Shown here piece after piece: positions 1 through 8,234 of a DNA stretch of 64,000 nucleotides (the stretch's first letter is position 1; each line of letters opens with the position of its first letter). The notes beneath the pieces were generated by a model that was given only the letters and a program-made list of their open reading frames with translations, had not been told where the DNA came from and searched no databases. The position numbers and the translations under genes are program-made. The stretch lies in assembly GCA_043739385.1 (NCBI GenBank), contig JAYUED010000180.1, forward strand, positions 1-64,000, written 5' to 3'. The stretch comes from Defluviibacillus sp043739385 (GTDB lineage Bacteria; Pseudomonadota; Gammaproteobacteria; Burkholderiales; Burkholderiaceae_C).

Positions 1-38
1 CCCGCAACCCCCACTGAATAACCACTGAAGGAATTCCT

Positions 39-920
39 ATGAGCCTCTGGCTTGATTTTCTCGGCACCGAAATTCGCTATGTCGATACACCTACCTACGG
101 CCGCATCCGCGTCGCCGAAGCCGGGCGCAGCAACAAAGAAACCATCTTGTTCCAGCACGGTTTGAACGGCCACTTAGAGGCATATGCCAAAAATCTGGTG
201 GCCTTGGCAGAAAATTTTCACGTCATCGCGTTCGATTATGTTGGCCACGGCCTGTCCGACAAGAAGGTCGAGGAATACAACCCCGATGTCTTTGCCGACC
301 AGCTGCTCGAACTGATGGACGTCCTGAAGATCGATGCGGCGCATCTCTCGGGCGAGTCGTTGGGCGGTTGGGTCTCGGGCATCTTTGCCGCCAAGTACCC
401 CGAGCGTGTTAAGCGCCTCATGTTCAACACAGCAGGCGGCATACCAGTGGTGTCGGTTAAGGGCAAGCAGGATATGGCCAACTTCATGGTGCTGAACAAG
501 GCGAATGTCGACGCGGTGCCAAACCGCGCTACGGTGCTAGCCCGCATGCAATGGCTCATGCATCCGAACAACCATGGCTTGCTTGCCGAAGAACTGGTCG
601 ATCTGCGGCTACGCATCTACCTCGCCCCAGATACGCGGCGCGTCGCGCCCAAGATCAACGCAGTGATCCAACGTCACGACGATTTTCTGATCCCACTGAA
701 AGATCTGCGCTGTGAAACGCTTTTTCTGTGGACCAAGGACAACCCGATCCACGATCTTGAGGCCGCCCACGCCGCCGCTGCCAAAGTGTCAGGTAGCGTC
801 TTCTACGTGATGCAAGGCGATGCAGCGCACTGGCCGCAGTACGAAGCACCAGCTGAATTCAACGAAGTGGCCACGAGCTTCTTTCTGACCGGCAAGCTGC
901 CCGCTACAGCCAGGGATTGA
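39..920 (+). CDS. alpha/beta hydrolase, meta-cleavage product (C-C bond) hydrolase type
   Basis: A 293-residue alpha/beta hydrolase of the BphD/XylF/MhpC kind, which hydrolyse the C-C bond of ring-cleavage products of catechols. An oxyanion motif HGLNGH lies at residues 40-45, the nucleophile elbow GESLGG places Ser107, and Asp234 (TKDNP) and His264 (AAHWP) complete a plausible catalytic triad. The length is normal for the family. The ATG follows a purine-rich stretch (GAAGGAATT). It opens a run of five tightly packed genes, the next start being only 5 bases after this stop. The oxygenase and ring-cleavage genes expected with it would lie left of the window. The exact ring-fission substrate cannot be told from sequence. 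Confidence 0.85.
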   Translation: MSLWLDFLGTEIRYVDTPTYGRIRVAEAGRSNKETILFQHGLNGHLEAYAKNLVALAENFHVIAFDYVGHGLSDKKVEEYNPDVFADQLLELMDVLKIDAAHLSGESLGGWVSGIFAAKYPERVKRLMFNTAGGIPVVSVKGKQDMANFMVLNKANVDAVPNRATVLARMQWLMHPNNHGLLAEELVDLRLRIYLAPDTRRVAPKINAVIQRHDDFLIPLKDLRCETLFLWTKDNPIHDLEAAHAAAAKVSGSVFYVMQGDAAHWPQYEAPAEFNEVATSFFLTGKLPATARD

Positions 921-925
921 AAGCT

Positions 926-1960
926 ATGGCTGTAGCTGAAACCAATCGTATCGGCAGGATCGACCTGATCGACGTACATACGCATGTCGTGCCCGAGTCG
1001 TTCCCGGCTTACTTGGGGAGCCGGCTCGGTGCGCCCTGGCCTTCGATGGCGCCGGCGCAACCCTGCCATCGCCATGTCATGGTTTCGGGTGCAATCTACC
1101 GGACAGTATCTCACCAGTGCTGGGACTGCTCGGTCCGGATCGCCGACATGGATGCCCAGCGCGTTGGCTGGCAGGTGTTGTCTCCAATGCCGGAGCTGCT
1201 GTCGTACTGGATGCATCCCGAAGACGGTATGGCAATGTGCGGGTATCTCAACGAGGTAATAGCGACGATGGTAGCCAAGTCGCCTTCGCGGTTTCTGGGC
1301 CTGGGAGCGGTACCCCTACAGGACGTACCACTTGCGATCCGGGAACTCGAACGAATCATGACGGACTTGGGCCTGTCCGGCGTAGAGATCGCGGGCAGTG
1401 TCGAAGGTAAAGTCATTGGCGACCCCATTTTCCTGCCCTTTTTCCAGGCGGCTGCGTCGATGGGTGCCGCCATCTTTGTCCACCCGTTGCGCCCGACCGG
1501 CATGGAGCGGCTTGTAGGGCCAGCTGCACTCGAGCAGGTATTGGCTTTTCCAAGTGAAACCGGTCTGGCTGCTGCTTCGCTGATTACCGGCGGCACCATG
1601 GACGGCTTGCCCGGATTGCGCATCGCCTTCAGCCACGGCGGAGGGACCCTGAGCGCGCTCCTGCCGCGGCTGCAATTCGCCTGGAACAGCCTAGTGCCAG
1701 TCCGCAATGCTGTACCAGCTGATCCAGGAAGCATGGCCCGGCGGATGTATTTTGACGATTTAGTCTACGACGCAGCCACCATCCATCGACTGATCGAGGT
1801 ATTCGGACAGACCCAGATCATGGCGGGCACTGACTATCCGTTTGCCATCATGGACGGTGATCCGGCTGCGCGCATCGACTCGCTGAACTTGAGCGCCGAG
1901 GCGCTTGCGATGGTCTGTTCGGGTAATGCTCGCAGATGGCTTGGTCTGGAGGCCTCGTGA
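926..1960 (+). CDS. amidohydrolase of the ACMSD-type decarboxylase family
   Basis: A metal-dependent amidohydrolase-2 protein of about 344 residues, resembling 2-amino-3-carboxymuconate-6-semialdehyde decarboxylase and gamma-resorcylate decarboxylase. Metal-binding signatures appear in order: HTH near residue 18, VHP near residue 190, SHGGG in the middle and GTDYPF near the end. These proteins usually remove a carboxylate non-oxidatively, so a step that decarboxylates a ring or a ring-cleavage product is likely, not an amide hydrolysis. The ATG at 926 has an AGGG about ten bases upstream; a TTG at 917 overlapping the previous stop is the alternative. The stop overlaps the next gene's GTG, which implies translational coupling. 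Confidence 0.8.
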   Translation: MAVAETNRIGRIDLIDVHTHVVPESFPAYLGSRLGAPWPSMAPAQPCHRHVMVSGAIYRTVSHQCWDCSVRIADMDAQRVGWQVLSPMPELLSYWMHPEDGMAMCGYLNEVIATMVAKSPSRFLGLGAVPLQDVPLAIRELERIMTDLGLSGVEIAGSVEGKVIGDPIFLPFFQAAASMGAAIFVHPLRPTGMERLVGPAALEQVLAFPSETGLAAASLITGGTMDGLPGLRIAFSHGGGTLSALLPRLQFAWNSLVPVRNAVPADPGSMARRMYFDDLVYDAATIHRLIEVFGQTQIMAGTDYPFAIMDGDPAARIDSLNLSAEALAMVCSGNARRWLGLEAS

Positions 1961-2973
1961 ACATCTTGCAGCACACCATTAGCATCGTCGGCACCGGTAT
2001 GTCGTTCAAGGCGACCGCAGGCGATAACCTGCTTCGTGCGGGCTTGCGCGGGGGTATCGGGCTACCCTATGAATGCAATGCAGGCGGCTGCGGGTCGTGC
2101 AAGTTCGACCTCCTGAGTGGCGAGATTGAAGAACTCTGGATCGACGCCCCTGGTCTGAGTGTCAAGGACAGGACGCGGGGCCGACGACTTGCTTGCCAAT
2201 GCCGCGCGTTGTCGGATTGCGAGATCAAGATCAGGGCTGCCGACACGTTCATCACCGCCTACGCACCGGTCATGTTCGATGCCGAATACATCGGCAGCCG
2301 CGCCGTGACGCCCGACATCCGCGAGTTCCGTTTTCGCGGATCCAAGACCGCAGATTTTCTGCCTGGCCAATACGCACTGCTTGACCTGCCCGGTGCCGGG
2401 CAGCTACGTGCTTACTCGATGTCGAATCTCCCGAACGCAGCAGGGGATTGGGACTTCATGGTGCGTAAGGTACCGGACGGGCGTGTCAGCACCCAGCTGT
2501 TCGACTCCCTCATTCCCGGCGAAACGATCATGATCGACGGTCCACTCGGACTCGCACATTGGCGCGAGGACCTGGACCGCGACATCGTGTGCATTGCTGG
2601 CGGTTCGGGACTGGCCCCCATTGTGTCGATCGCCAACGCCGCTGCCGCACAGGCCGATGGTGAGCGAGCGATCTGGCTGTTCTATGGTGGGCGCGGGCCA
2701 GCTGATCTGCCCGCATTCGACGAGTGGCTTCATCATGGCGCCCGTGTGCAGGTCAAGGTCGCGGTGTCGTCGAGCGAACTGGCCGACGCGACCGGCTGGA
2801 CAGGCGAGCGTGGCTTAGTGCACGAACTGGTCGCGCGCACGTTTACCGACGACCTAGCATCATATCGCTATTACCTGGCTGGACCACCGCCCATGATCGA
2901 AAGCATTGTTCGCATGCTGATGGTCGAGAACAAGGTACATGCACAACATATTCACTACGACCGCTTCTTCTGA
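1957..2973 (+). CDS. ring-hydroxylating oxygenase reductase (2Fe-2S ferredoxin / FAD / NAD)
   Basis: An electron-transfer flavoprotein of 338 residues. A plant-type ferredoxin domain comes first, with cluster cysteines at C40, C45, C48 and C80 (CNAGGCGSC then LACQC). An FAD domain with RAYSMSN near residue 148 and an NAD domain with GGSGLAP and the terminal AGPPPM follow. This order matches benzoate/toluate dioxygenase and phenol hydroxylase reductases, which pass electrons from NADH to an oxygenase. The GTG at 1957 is preceded by GGAGG at 1948-1952 and overlaps the upstream stop. With the Rieske ferredoxin just downstream it would form the electron chain of a three-component oxygenase whose catalytic subunits lie outside the window. 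Confidence 0.88.
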   Translation: MNILQHTISIVGTGMSFKATAGDNLLRAGLRGGIGLPYECNAGGCGSCKFDLLSGEIEELWIDAPGLSVKDRTRGRRLACQCRALSDCEIKIRAADTFITAYAPVMFDAEYIGSRAVTPDIREFRFRGSKTADFLPGQYALLDLPGAGQLRAYSMSNLPNAAGDWDFMVRKVPDGRVSTQLFDSLIPGETIMIDGPLGLAHWREDLDRDIVCIAGGSGLAPIVSIANAAAAQADGERAIWLFYGGRGPADLPAFDEWLHHGARVQVKVAVSSSELADATGWTGERGLVHELVARTFTDDLASYRYYLAGPPPMIESIVRMLMVENKVHAQHIHYDRFF

Positions 2974-2992
2974 GCGGCACAAGGAGCGAAAC

Positions 2993-3355
2993 TTGGAATC
3001 TAACGTGGCACTGACATCTGTCTCGAATTCAGCAGGGGAACTGCAGCTTTGTCGCATCGATGCGCTGGAAGAGGGCGAGCCCTTGCGGGTCGAGATCGAA
3101 GGGCGGCCCCCGCTAGCCGTCTATTTCGTCGATGGCGAGTATTTTGTAAGCGATGACACCTGCTCGCACGGTGAGGCATCGCTCTCCGAGGGCACACTTG
3201 ACGGTGCCGAGATCGAATGCCCTTGGCATAGCGGCAAGTTCTGTCTTCGCACCGGCGAAGCGCTGACCTTTCCAGCCGTCTCACCCATTCGCATATATCC
3301 CGCCATCGTGAGAGACGGCGAAATTTTCATTCAATCTGGACAAGCACCCACATGA
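2993..3355 (+). CDS. Rieske-type 2Fe-2S ferredoxin
   Basis: A small Rieske ferredoxin of 120 residues, the intermediate electron carrier between the upstream reductase and a ring-hydroxylating oxygenase. The cluster ligands are visible as C57-x-H59 and C76-x2-H79 (CSH and CPWH). The start is a TTG at 2993, chosen because a clear AAGGAG (2981-2986) sits six bases before it; an ATG at 2939 inside the previous gene has no such site and would add a non-conserved leader. The stop overlaps the ATG of the following hydratase gene (ATGA). The length fits the naphthalene/biphenyl dioxygenase ferredoxin group. Confidence 0.87.
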   Translation: MESNVALTSVSNSAGELQLCRIDALEEGEPLRVEIEGRPPLAVYFVDGEYFVSDDTCSHGEASLSEGTLDGAEIECPWHSGKFCLRTGEALTFPAVSPIRIYPAIVRDGEIFIQSGQAPT

Positions 3356-4146
3356 ACTATTCCGAATCTCATGATCAGATCCTGCCTGCAGCGCTTGCGT
3401 TACGCGAGGCACGCGCTCGGCGCCAGACCATCGGCCCGATCTCGGTGAGCCATGGCATTGCCGGCTTGGCCGCTGCGTACGCCGTTGCGGAGATCAACAC
3501 TTGCGCCCAGATCGACGCTGGGCGGCGCGTGGTGGGCAAGAAAGTTGGGCTCACGTCCAAGGCCGTTCAGACGCAGCTCGGTGTCGATCAGCCCGACTTC
3601 GGCATACTGTTCGACGACATGGAAATTCTTAACGGTGAGGACGTGTCAATGTCACGGCTGATTCAACCCAAGGTGGAAGCTGAAGTGGCTTTCATCATTG
3701 ATAAAGATATGCCGGGATCGTCGCCAAGCTGGTCGGAATTTCTTGCCTGCATCGCCTACGCGCTGCCTGCCATCGAGATCGTCGACAGTGCCATCACCGA
3801 TTGGAAGATTACGCTCGTCGATACCGTGGCTGACAACGCATCGAGCGCGCTGTATGTGCTGGGCGACCAGCCAGTAGCGATCGGTTCATTGTCGCTTGGG
3901 GATATTGGCATGCAGATGAGTAAGGAGGGACAGGTGGTGTCGATGGGCACGGGTGCGGCGTGCATGGGTCATCCGCTGCGCGCAGCCTACTGGCTTGCAC
4001 GCACGATGGCCGAGAAAGGGCAGGGGCTTCGGGCCGGAGAGGTTATTTTGTCTGGTGCCCTTGGCCCTATGGTGCCGGTGATGGCAGGTGATTTGATCCA
4101 AGCGCATATCGGCGCCCTTGGTACGGTTTCGTGCCGCATGGTTTGA
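3352..4146 (+). CDS. 2-keto-4-pentenoate hydratase / 4-oxalocrotonate decarboxylase family protein
   Basis: A 264-residue member of the family holding 2-oxopent-4-enoate hydratase and 4-oxalocrotonate decarboxylase. These metal enzymes act on the dienoate released after C-C hydrolysis of ring-cleavage products. Visible family features are the GKKVGLTSKAVQ segment near residue 62, the KVEAEVAF metal-ligand segment near residue 105 and PAIEIVDS near residue 140. As last gene of the operon, downstream of the hydrolase and oxygenase electron chain, hydratase activity is the better guess. It is coupled to the ferredoxin gene by a four-base overlap. Nothing in the sequence separates hydratase from decarboxylase with certainty. 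Confidence 0.85.
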   Translation: MNYSESHDQILPAALALREARARRQTIGPISVSHGIAGLAAAYAVAEINTCAQIDAGRRVVGKKVGLTSKAVQTQLGVDQPDFGILFDDMEILNGEDVSMSRLIQPKVEAEVAFIIDKDMPGSSPSWSEFLACIAYALPAIEIVDSAITDWKITLVDTVADNASSALYVLGDQPVAIGSLSLGDIGMQMSKEGQVVSMGTGAACMGHPLRAAYWLARTMAEKGQGLRAGEVILSGALGPMVPVMAGDLIQAHIGALGTVSCRMV

Positions 4147-4299
4147 ATAAGAGATTCACAGCGAGAACCTGACACACGGTGGACTTCATCCATTGCAATA
4201 AACACCTGTTAGGGTCGATATTGAACTGGAGATGAAGAAATGAAGAAATAAAGAGAGTCAGATGCCCAGCGGAATTCAAAGGGGCAGAAGTAAAGCAAG

Positions 4300-4315
4300 T
4301 GACCTAGCTTGGTCA
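4300..4315. promoter_or_regulatory. inverted repeat, possible operator
   Basis: TGACC and GGTCA arms separated by six bases. The symmetry suits a dimeric regulator site upstream of the desaturase gene, but there is one copy only and no regulator gene nearby. It could be chance. Confidence 0.2.
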
Positions 4316-4413
4316 TAGAGTAGTAGCTTTAGCCAAAGGCTTGTGATATTGGACGAAAGCCGTTATCTTTATTCCTGTGGTCTATGTGCTTGCGCGTTTT
4401 TTTGCCAGCCTGC

Positions 4414-4527
4414 TCAGCAAAAAATCAGCGCCAGCATGGCTGCATCGTCCATCAAGTTCATCAGTACATAACCTGCGATGCGGTAGGCGAGTGCGATGGC
4501 TTTTTCGATCAGTTCGGGGGAGATCAT
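4414..4527 (-). CDS. possible 37-residue small ORF or gene remnant
   Basis: A short leftward frame running from an ATG at 4527 to a TGA at 4414. The predicted peptide starts MISPELIEKAIALAYRIAG and looks helical and amphipathic, unlike a random frame, but it matches no family I know. It sits in an otherwise empty intergenic region and has no strong ribosome site. It may be the remnant of a longer gene. Low confidence. Confidence 0.15.
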   Translation of the reverse strand: MISPELIEKAIALAYRIAGYVLMNLMDDAAMLALIFC

Positions 4528-4619
4528 CTAGGAGTGGGGTTGTATTTGAAGGCGACTGCCGTTATTGTCGCAGTCGAACGCCGCGAATTTACGCTTGTCA
4601 AAACTCAAAGAGTCCCGCC

Positions 4620-5543
4620 ATGACTGTAGCCATCCGTGTTAAGCCCGAACAGTTCTTCACGCCTGAAGAATGGGATGATCTGTCTGCCCGCTCAGCGTGG
4701 AAAGGTCTGGCGCTGGTCGCGCATTGCTGGTTGACGATTGCCTTAGCCATCGTCATGGGTGTTATCTGGCCCGCCACCATTGTGCTGGCGGTGATGCTCA
4801 TCGGGAACCGCCAACTTGGCCTGTTCATTCTGATGCACGACGCAGCACACGGGGCCTTACATCCGAACCGCAAAGTGAACGACTGGGTCGGCAAATGGCT
4901 GTGCGGCACTGATTTACACCCTTACCGCAGCTACCACCTGCAGCACCACCGCTTTGTGCAACAAACCGAAGACCCTGATTTGGTGCTGTCTGCGCCATTT
5001 CCTGTGACACGGGATTCGCTGCGCCGCAAGATGATTCGTGACTTGACCGGGCAGACTGTCTACAAGCAACGTCTGGGTGGCTTGTTGAGCAGGTTGAAAT
5101 CTCGTCCTGAGGGCGGTGCTGCATGGCCCCTGGTTTGGGCAGAAATGAAGCAGCAACACCTGTTCTTACTGGAGAATGCCGTTGGTTTCGCCATATTTTG
5201 TGCGTTAGGCATGTGGTGGGCTTGGTTGCTGATGTGGTTGCTACCGATGGTGACGTGGCTTCCATTGATCACACGCCTTCGAAATATTGCTGAACATGCC
5301 TTGGTTGCCCAAAATGAGCCCGATCCCTTGCGCCACGCCCGCACCACCTATGCGAACTGGGTCGAGCGGTTATTCCTTGCGCCATATTGGGTCAACTACC
5401 ACGGTGAACACCATATGTTCACGCAGATGGCCTGCTGGAAGCTGCCCAAAGCGCACCGTATTTTGAAGCGTCAAGGCGCGACGGCCCGCATGGAGGTGCA
5501 ACCTGGCTACTGGACGATGCTTCGCTTGGCCTCTGCTGCCTGA
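4620..5543 (+). CDS. fatty acid desaturase family integral membrane protein
   Basis: A 307-residue membrane di-iron desaturase/hydroxylase. The three histidine boxes expected for the two irons are present: HDAAHG near residue 78, HLQHH near residue 105 and HGEHH near residue 260. Hydrophobic pairs of helices flank them (about residues 30-70 and 180-215). These proteins insert double bonds or hydroxyls in acyl chains or related lipids such as carotenoids. The start is the ATG at 4620; an upstream in-frame extension to 4377 encodes low-complexity, non-conserved sequence and was discarded. It stands alone, and queC begins 80 bases downstream. The substrate cannot be predicted. Confidence 0.85.
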   Translation: MTVAIRVKPEQFFTPEEWDDLSARSAWKGLALVAHCWLTIALAIVMGVIWPATIVLAVMLIGNRQLGLFILMHDAAHGALHPNRKVNDWVGKWLCGTDLHPYRSYHLQHHRFVQQTEDPDLVLSAPFPVTRDSLRRKMIRDLTGQTVYKQRLGGLLSRLKSRPEGGAAWPLVWAEMKQQHLFLLENAVGFAIFCALGMWWAWLLMWLLPMVTWLPLITRLRNIAEHALVAQNEPDPLRHARTTYANWVERLFLAPYWVNYHGEHHMFTQMACWKLPKAHRILKRQGATARMEVQPGYWTMLRLASAA

Positions 5544-5623
5544 AGTTTTTGGGTGTGGGGAGTTACGGGCATATTCCTTGGTGACGTTCGCGGCAAAATA
5601 CAGCCTTCTCAAGCGAACTTTTC

Positions 5624-6367
5624 ATGCACAAAACTGCCCTCGTCCTTTTCTCTGGAGGCCAAGACTCCACCACTTGTCTTGCGCTTGCGCTCTCAAAGTA
5701 TGAGCGCGTTGAAACTATTGCGTTCGACTACCGCCAGCGCCACAGCGTAGAGCTGCAAGCTCGGCTGGCGGTATTGGCCGAGTTCAACACCCAATTTCCT
5801 GCCTGGGCCAGCAAGCTAGGCGAAGACCATCTGCTCGATTTAGCTGTATTGGGTCATGTCAGCGAGACATCGCTTACGCGCGATACAGCGTTCAAAATGG
5901 AAAGCTCAGGCCTGCCCAACACCTTTGTGCCGGGGCGAAACCTGCTGTTTTTGACACTCGCTGCTGCGCTGGCTTACCGCCGGGGTCTAGATGTGATCGT
6001 TACCGGCGTATGTGAAACAGATTTTTCGGGTTATCCCGATTGCCGCGATGACACCATGAAAGCCATGCAGCTTGCGCTCAGCCTGGGCATGGACAAGCGC
6101 TTTTTGATCGAAACCCCACTGATGTGGATCGACAAGGCTGCAACTTGGCAAATGGCGTTTGATTTGGGCGAGAAAGCAGAAAAAATAGAAAATTCAGAGG
6201 GTGGCGGCCAAGCCTTGGTCGATTTGATCGTTGAACACACCCACACCTGCTATCTCGGCGACCGCGAACATCGCCACGCTTGGGGCTACGGCTGCGGTAC
6301 TTGCCCTGCGTGTGAGTTGCGTGCGAACGGATGGATGAAATGGCGAGGCGCTGCGATTTCCAGTTAA
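5624..6367 (+). CDS. queC: 7-cyano-7-deazaguanine synthase QueC
   Basis: QueC converts 7-carboxy-7-deazaguanine to preQ0 with ATP and ammonia in queuosine biosynthesis. The 247-residue protein has the PP-loop ATP motif SGGQDST at residues 9-15 and, near the C-terminus, the zinc-binding cysteine cluster (a Cys followed by CGTCPAC). FVPGRNLLF and the CETDFSGYPDCR segment are also typical of the family. The length is close to family norm. No other queuosine gene is in the window. Its last bases overlap the end of a leftward pseudogene. Confidence 0.93.
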   Translation: MHKTALVLFSGGQDSTTCLALALSKYERVETIAFDYRQRHSVELQARLAVLAEFNTQFPAWASKLGEDHLLDLAVLGHVSETSLTRDTAFKMESSGLPNTFVPGRNLLFLTLAAALAYRRGLDVIVTGVCETDFSGYPDCRDDTMKAMQLALSLGMDKRFLIETPLMWIDKAATWQMAFDLGEKAEKIENSEGGGQALVDLIVEHTHTCYLGDREHRHAWGYGCGTCPACELRANGWMKWRGAAISS

Positions 6368-6714
6368 TCAGAGGCGGAAGACGGTTCGAGTTCCTGTTCG
6401 TGTTCCGAGCCGTACTCCCGCTCTACCGTTGAAATCCGTACTTTGAATGCGCTGTACCACGTGCTACGGCCTGTATCGCGGGCGATGGTGTGTTCCGCGT
6501 GGTCGCGCCAAGCGCGTATGGATTTCAAATCTGTTCAATAAGCTACTGTGATGTCCACTCCTTCGCGCGCCGACTCCATACCTAAAGAACCTGGTTGCTC
6601 CGCTGCCAGTTGAGCCATTCGGTCAGCGGTGAAGCCGTAGCCCAGATCTCCCTCAGTGCGTATAGAGGTGAAGATCACGGCATAGTAGAAAGGTGGTGGC
6701 GTGAGAGCAATCAT
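6364..6714 (-). pseudogene. antibiotic biosynthesis monooxygenase (ABM)-type protein interrupted by one in-frame TGA
   Basis: Reading leftward from the ATG at 6714 gives 59 conserved-looking residues (FYYAVIFTS..., QPGSLGMESAREG, ITVAY), then TGA at 6535-6537, then a continuation in the same frame (RAWRDHAEHTIARDTGRS, WYSAFKVRI) to the TAA at 6364. The family normally reads ITVSYW at the break, so TGA most simply replaces a TGG tryptophan codon. Both halves keep family motifs, so this is one changed base and not a decayed relic. ABM proteins are small ferredoxin-like-fold enzymes acting on quinols, haem or unknown substrates. It may be a recent pseudogene or a sequence error. It is convergent with queC and overlaps it by four bases. 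Confidence 0.8.
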
Positions 6715-6792
6715 GGTGCTAAATTGAATTGGATTGAATTGAAGAACGCTACTGTGCTGTAGGTCTATTCATCGTGGCGTTAAATCAAGGCC

Positions 6793-8220
6793 ATGAAATC
6801 ATTTCTTCAGCGAATTCTTCCTCAGTTTTTTCGCGCAATGCACGTACAAACGCCAGCTATTGATACGCAACGTGCGACCGAACAGCCAAAGTCATTTGTG
6901 CCTGTCCATGCGCCGCCTATATCGCCTCCTCGATCATTGACTGCCATGGCTGTTAGGCGGCCACTCATCTCTGCAAGCGGCGATATAGCTGGATTTGAGT
7001 TTCGTGTTGATGGTGAGGCCTTGAGAATATTAAAAAATAGCGCTGACGTGCACTCTATATCTGCATATATTGCTACGGTATTAATAGCCGCACGCTTAAT
7101 GGCTTTAGAGGGGCGTATCGGCTTTGCCCGGTTACCCGCTGCGTGGTTGGTATATGCTGCTGTTCCAAAAAACGAACCAGGTACCTGGATCGGCGTGGAG
7201 TGGGATGCAGATGAGCGTCTCGAGCCTGACGTACAGACTGCGATTGCGGTTGCGGTTGCGGTGCAGCTGTTTCGCGATGCAGGGGCCAAGTTGGCGTGGT
7301 CACCGTCGCTGGACTTGGGGAGCGCTGATTTATTGCCTGATTTCTTATTACTTGGGCCAACTGCCTCAACGATTCCTTCGTTGCTGGACACCGTCAAATC
7401 CAGCGCACCTATGCTGAGGAGTCTCCCCATCATATTGACTGACATTGCTAATGTCGAAGACCTTGAACTGGCGTTGCAAAGTGGTGTCAGTTACGCCTGT
7501 GGAGTGACGGCGGCTGTGGCGCCTTTGCCTTTGCCTGCTGCTGGACGTTCTGGTGGCGATCTGACTACCCCCAAAGGCATTGGCGACGCACAGCCGCTGC
7601 CGCCTGAGGTCAGCCGTGTGGCGCAATTGTTGCACCAGCTCAGCTCGAGTGCGGACACTGATCTGATTATCAGCGCCATCAAAGGCGATATCGGCTTGTC
7701 ATTCCGACTGTTGCAGCGCATCAATAGTGCCAGTTTTGCGCACTTGGGCGCGGCTTCCAGCATTGACCAAGCCGTGCTGATGGTAGGACGCAACGAATTG
7801 CAGCGCTGGCTCTCGTTGATGTTGATGCAGTTCACCGGCACGCGCAAAGTCGCATCTGCGTTGCAGGAGATTGCACTGTGGCGTTCCAGGCTAGTGGAGT
7901 TACTGGCTATTGAGCATGACGAAGCAGAGCCAGGGCAGTTCTTTACTCTGGGATTGGCGTCCATGCTGGGCATGTTGTTGAACGTTAGCATGGCGGAGGT
8001 GGTGCGAATTTTGTGCTTGCCTCCCTTTGCTGCACAGGCTTTGCTGGAACACACAGGACCTTGGCATGTCTATTTGCGCACCGCTGAGCAGGTAGAGGCG
8101 CAAAAGATGACTGAAGAGCAGGCTGTGGTTGATGGCTTTGGCGGTGCGGTGCGGGTGCTGGAGCTGTCTAACGATGCTTGGAATTGGGCAGCAGCAAACG
8201 CAGACCGTAGCAAGCGTTGA
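6793..8220 (+). CDS. HDOD-domain signalling protein with degenerate EAL-like N-terminus
   Basis: A 475-residue protein. The C-terminal half, from about residue 270 (PPEVSRVAQLLHQL, then KGDIGLSFRLLQRINSA and SIDQAVLMVGRNELQRWL), is an HDOD domain, a non-catalytic HD relative used in signalling. Residues 60-250 are spaced like the degenerate EAL domain of YuxH-type proteins: SASGDIAGFEF at the start and a barrel-like pattern after it, but no intact EAL motif, so phosphodiesterase activity is unlikely. It is a single gene with its own upstream region, convergent with the enamidase gene. A role in motility or surface-growth signalling is the usual guess for this architecture and is not shown by the sequence. 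Confidence 0.8.
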   Translation: MKSFLQRILPQFFRAMHVQTPAIDTQRATEQPKSFVPVHAPPISPPRSLTAMAVRRPLISASGDIAGFEFRVDGEALRILKNSADVHSISAYIATVLIAARLMALEGRIGFARLPAAWLVYAAVPKNEPGTWIGVEWDADERLEPDVQTAIAVAVAVQLFRDAGAKLAWSPSLDLGSADLLPDFLLLGPTASTIPSLLDTVKSSAPMLRSLPIILTDIANVEDLELALQSGVSYACGVTAAVAPLPLPAAGRSGGDLTTPKGIGDAQPLPPEVSRVAQLLHQLSSSADTDLIISAIKGDIGLSFRLLQRINSASFAHLGAASSIDQAVLMVGRNELQRWLSLMLMQFTGTRKVASALQEIALWRSRLVELLAIEHDEAEPGQFFTLGLASMLGMLLNVSMAEVVRILCLPPFAAQALLEHTGPWHVYLRTAEQVEAQKMTEEQAVVDGFGGAVRVLELSNDAWNWAAANADRSKR

Positions 8221-8234
8221 TGGCTTTACTATAC

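Larger units (their letters stand above)
4147..4619. other. 473-base intergenic region with no convincing gene
   Basis: The longest stretch here without a convincing gene. It separates the end of the aromatic operon from the desaturase gene. It holds a TGACC/GGTCA inverted repeat (4300-4315), a 37-codon leftward reading frame of doubtful status (4414-4527) and a perfect 7-base stem CGACTGC/GCAGTCG at 4553-4576. No obvious U-tailed terminator for the operon was found. Confidence 0.6.
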
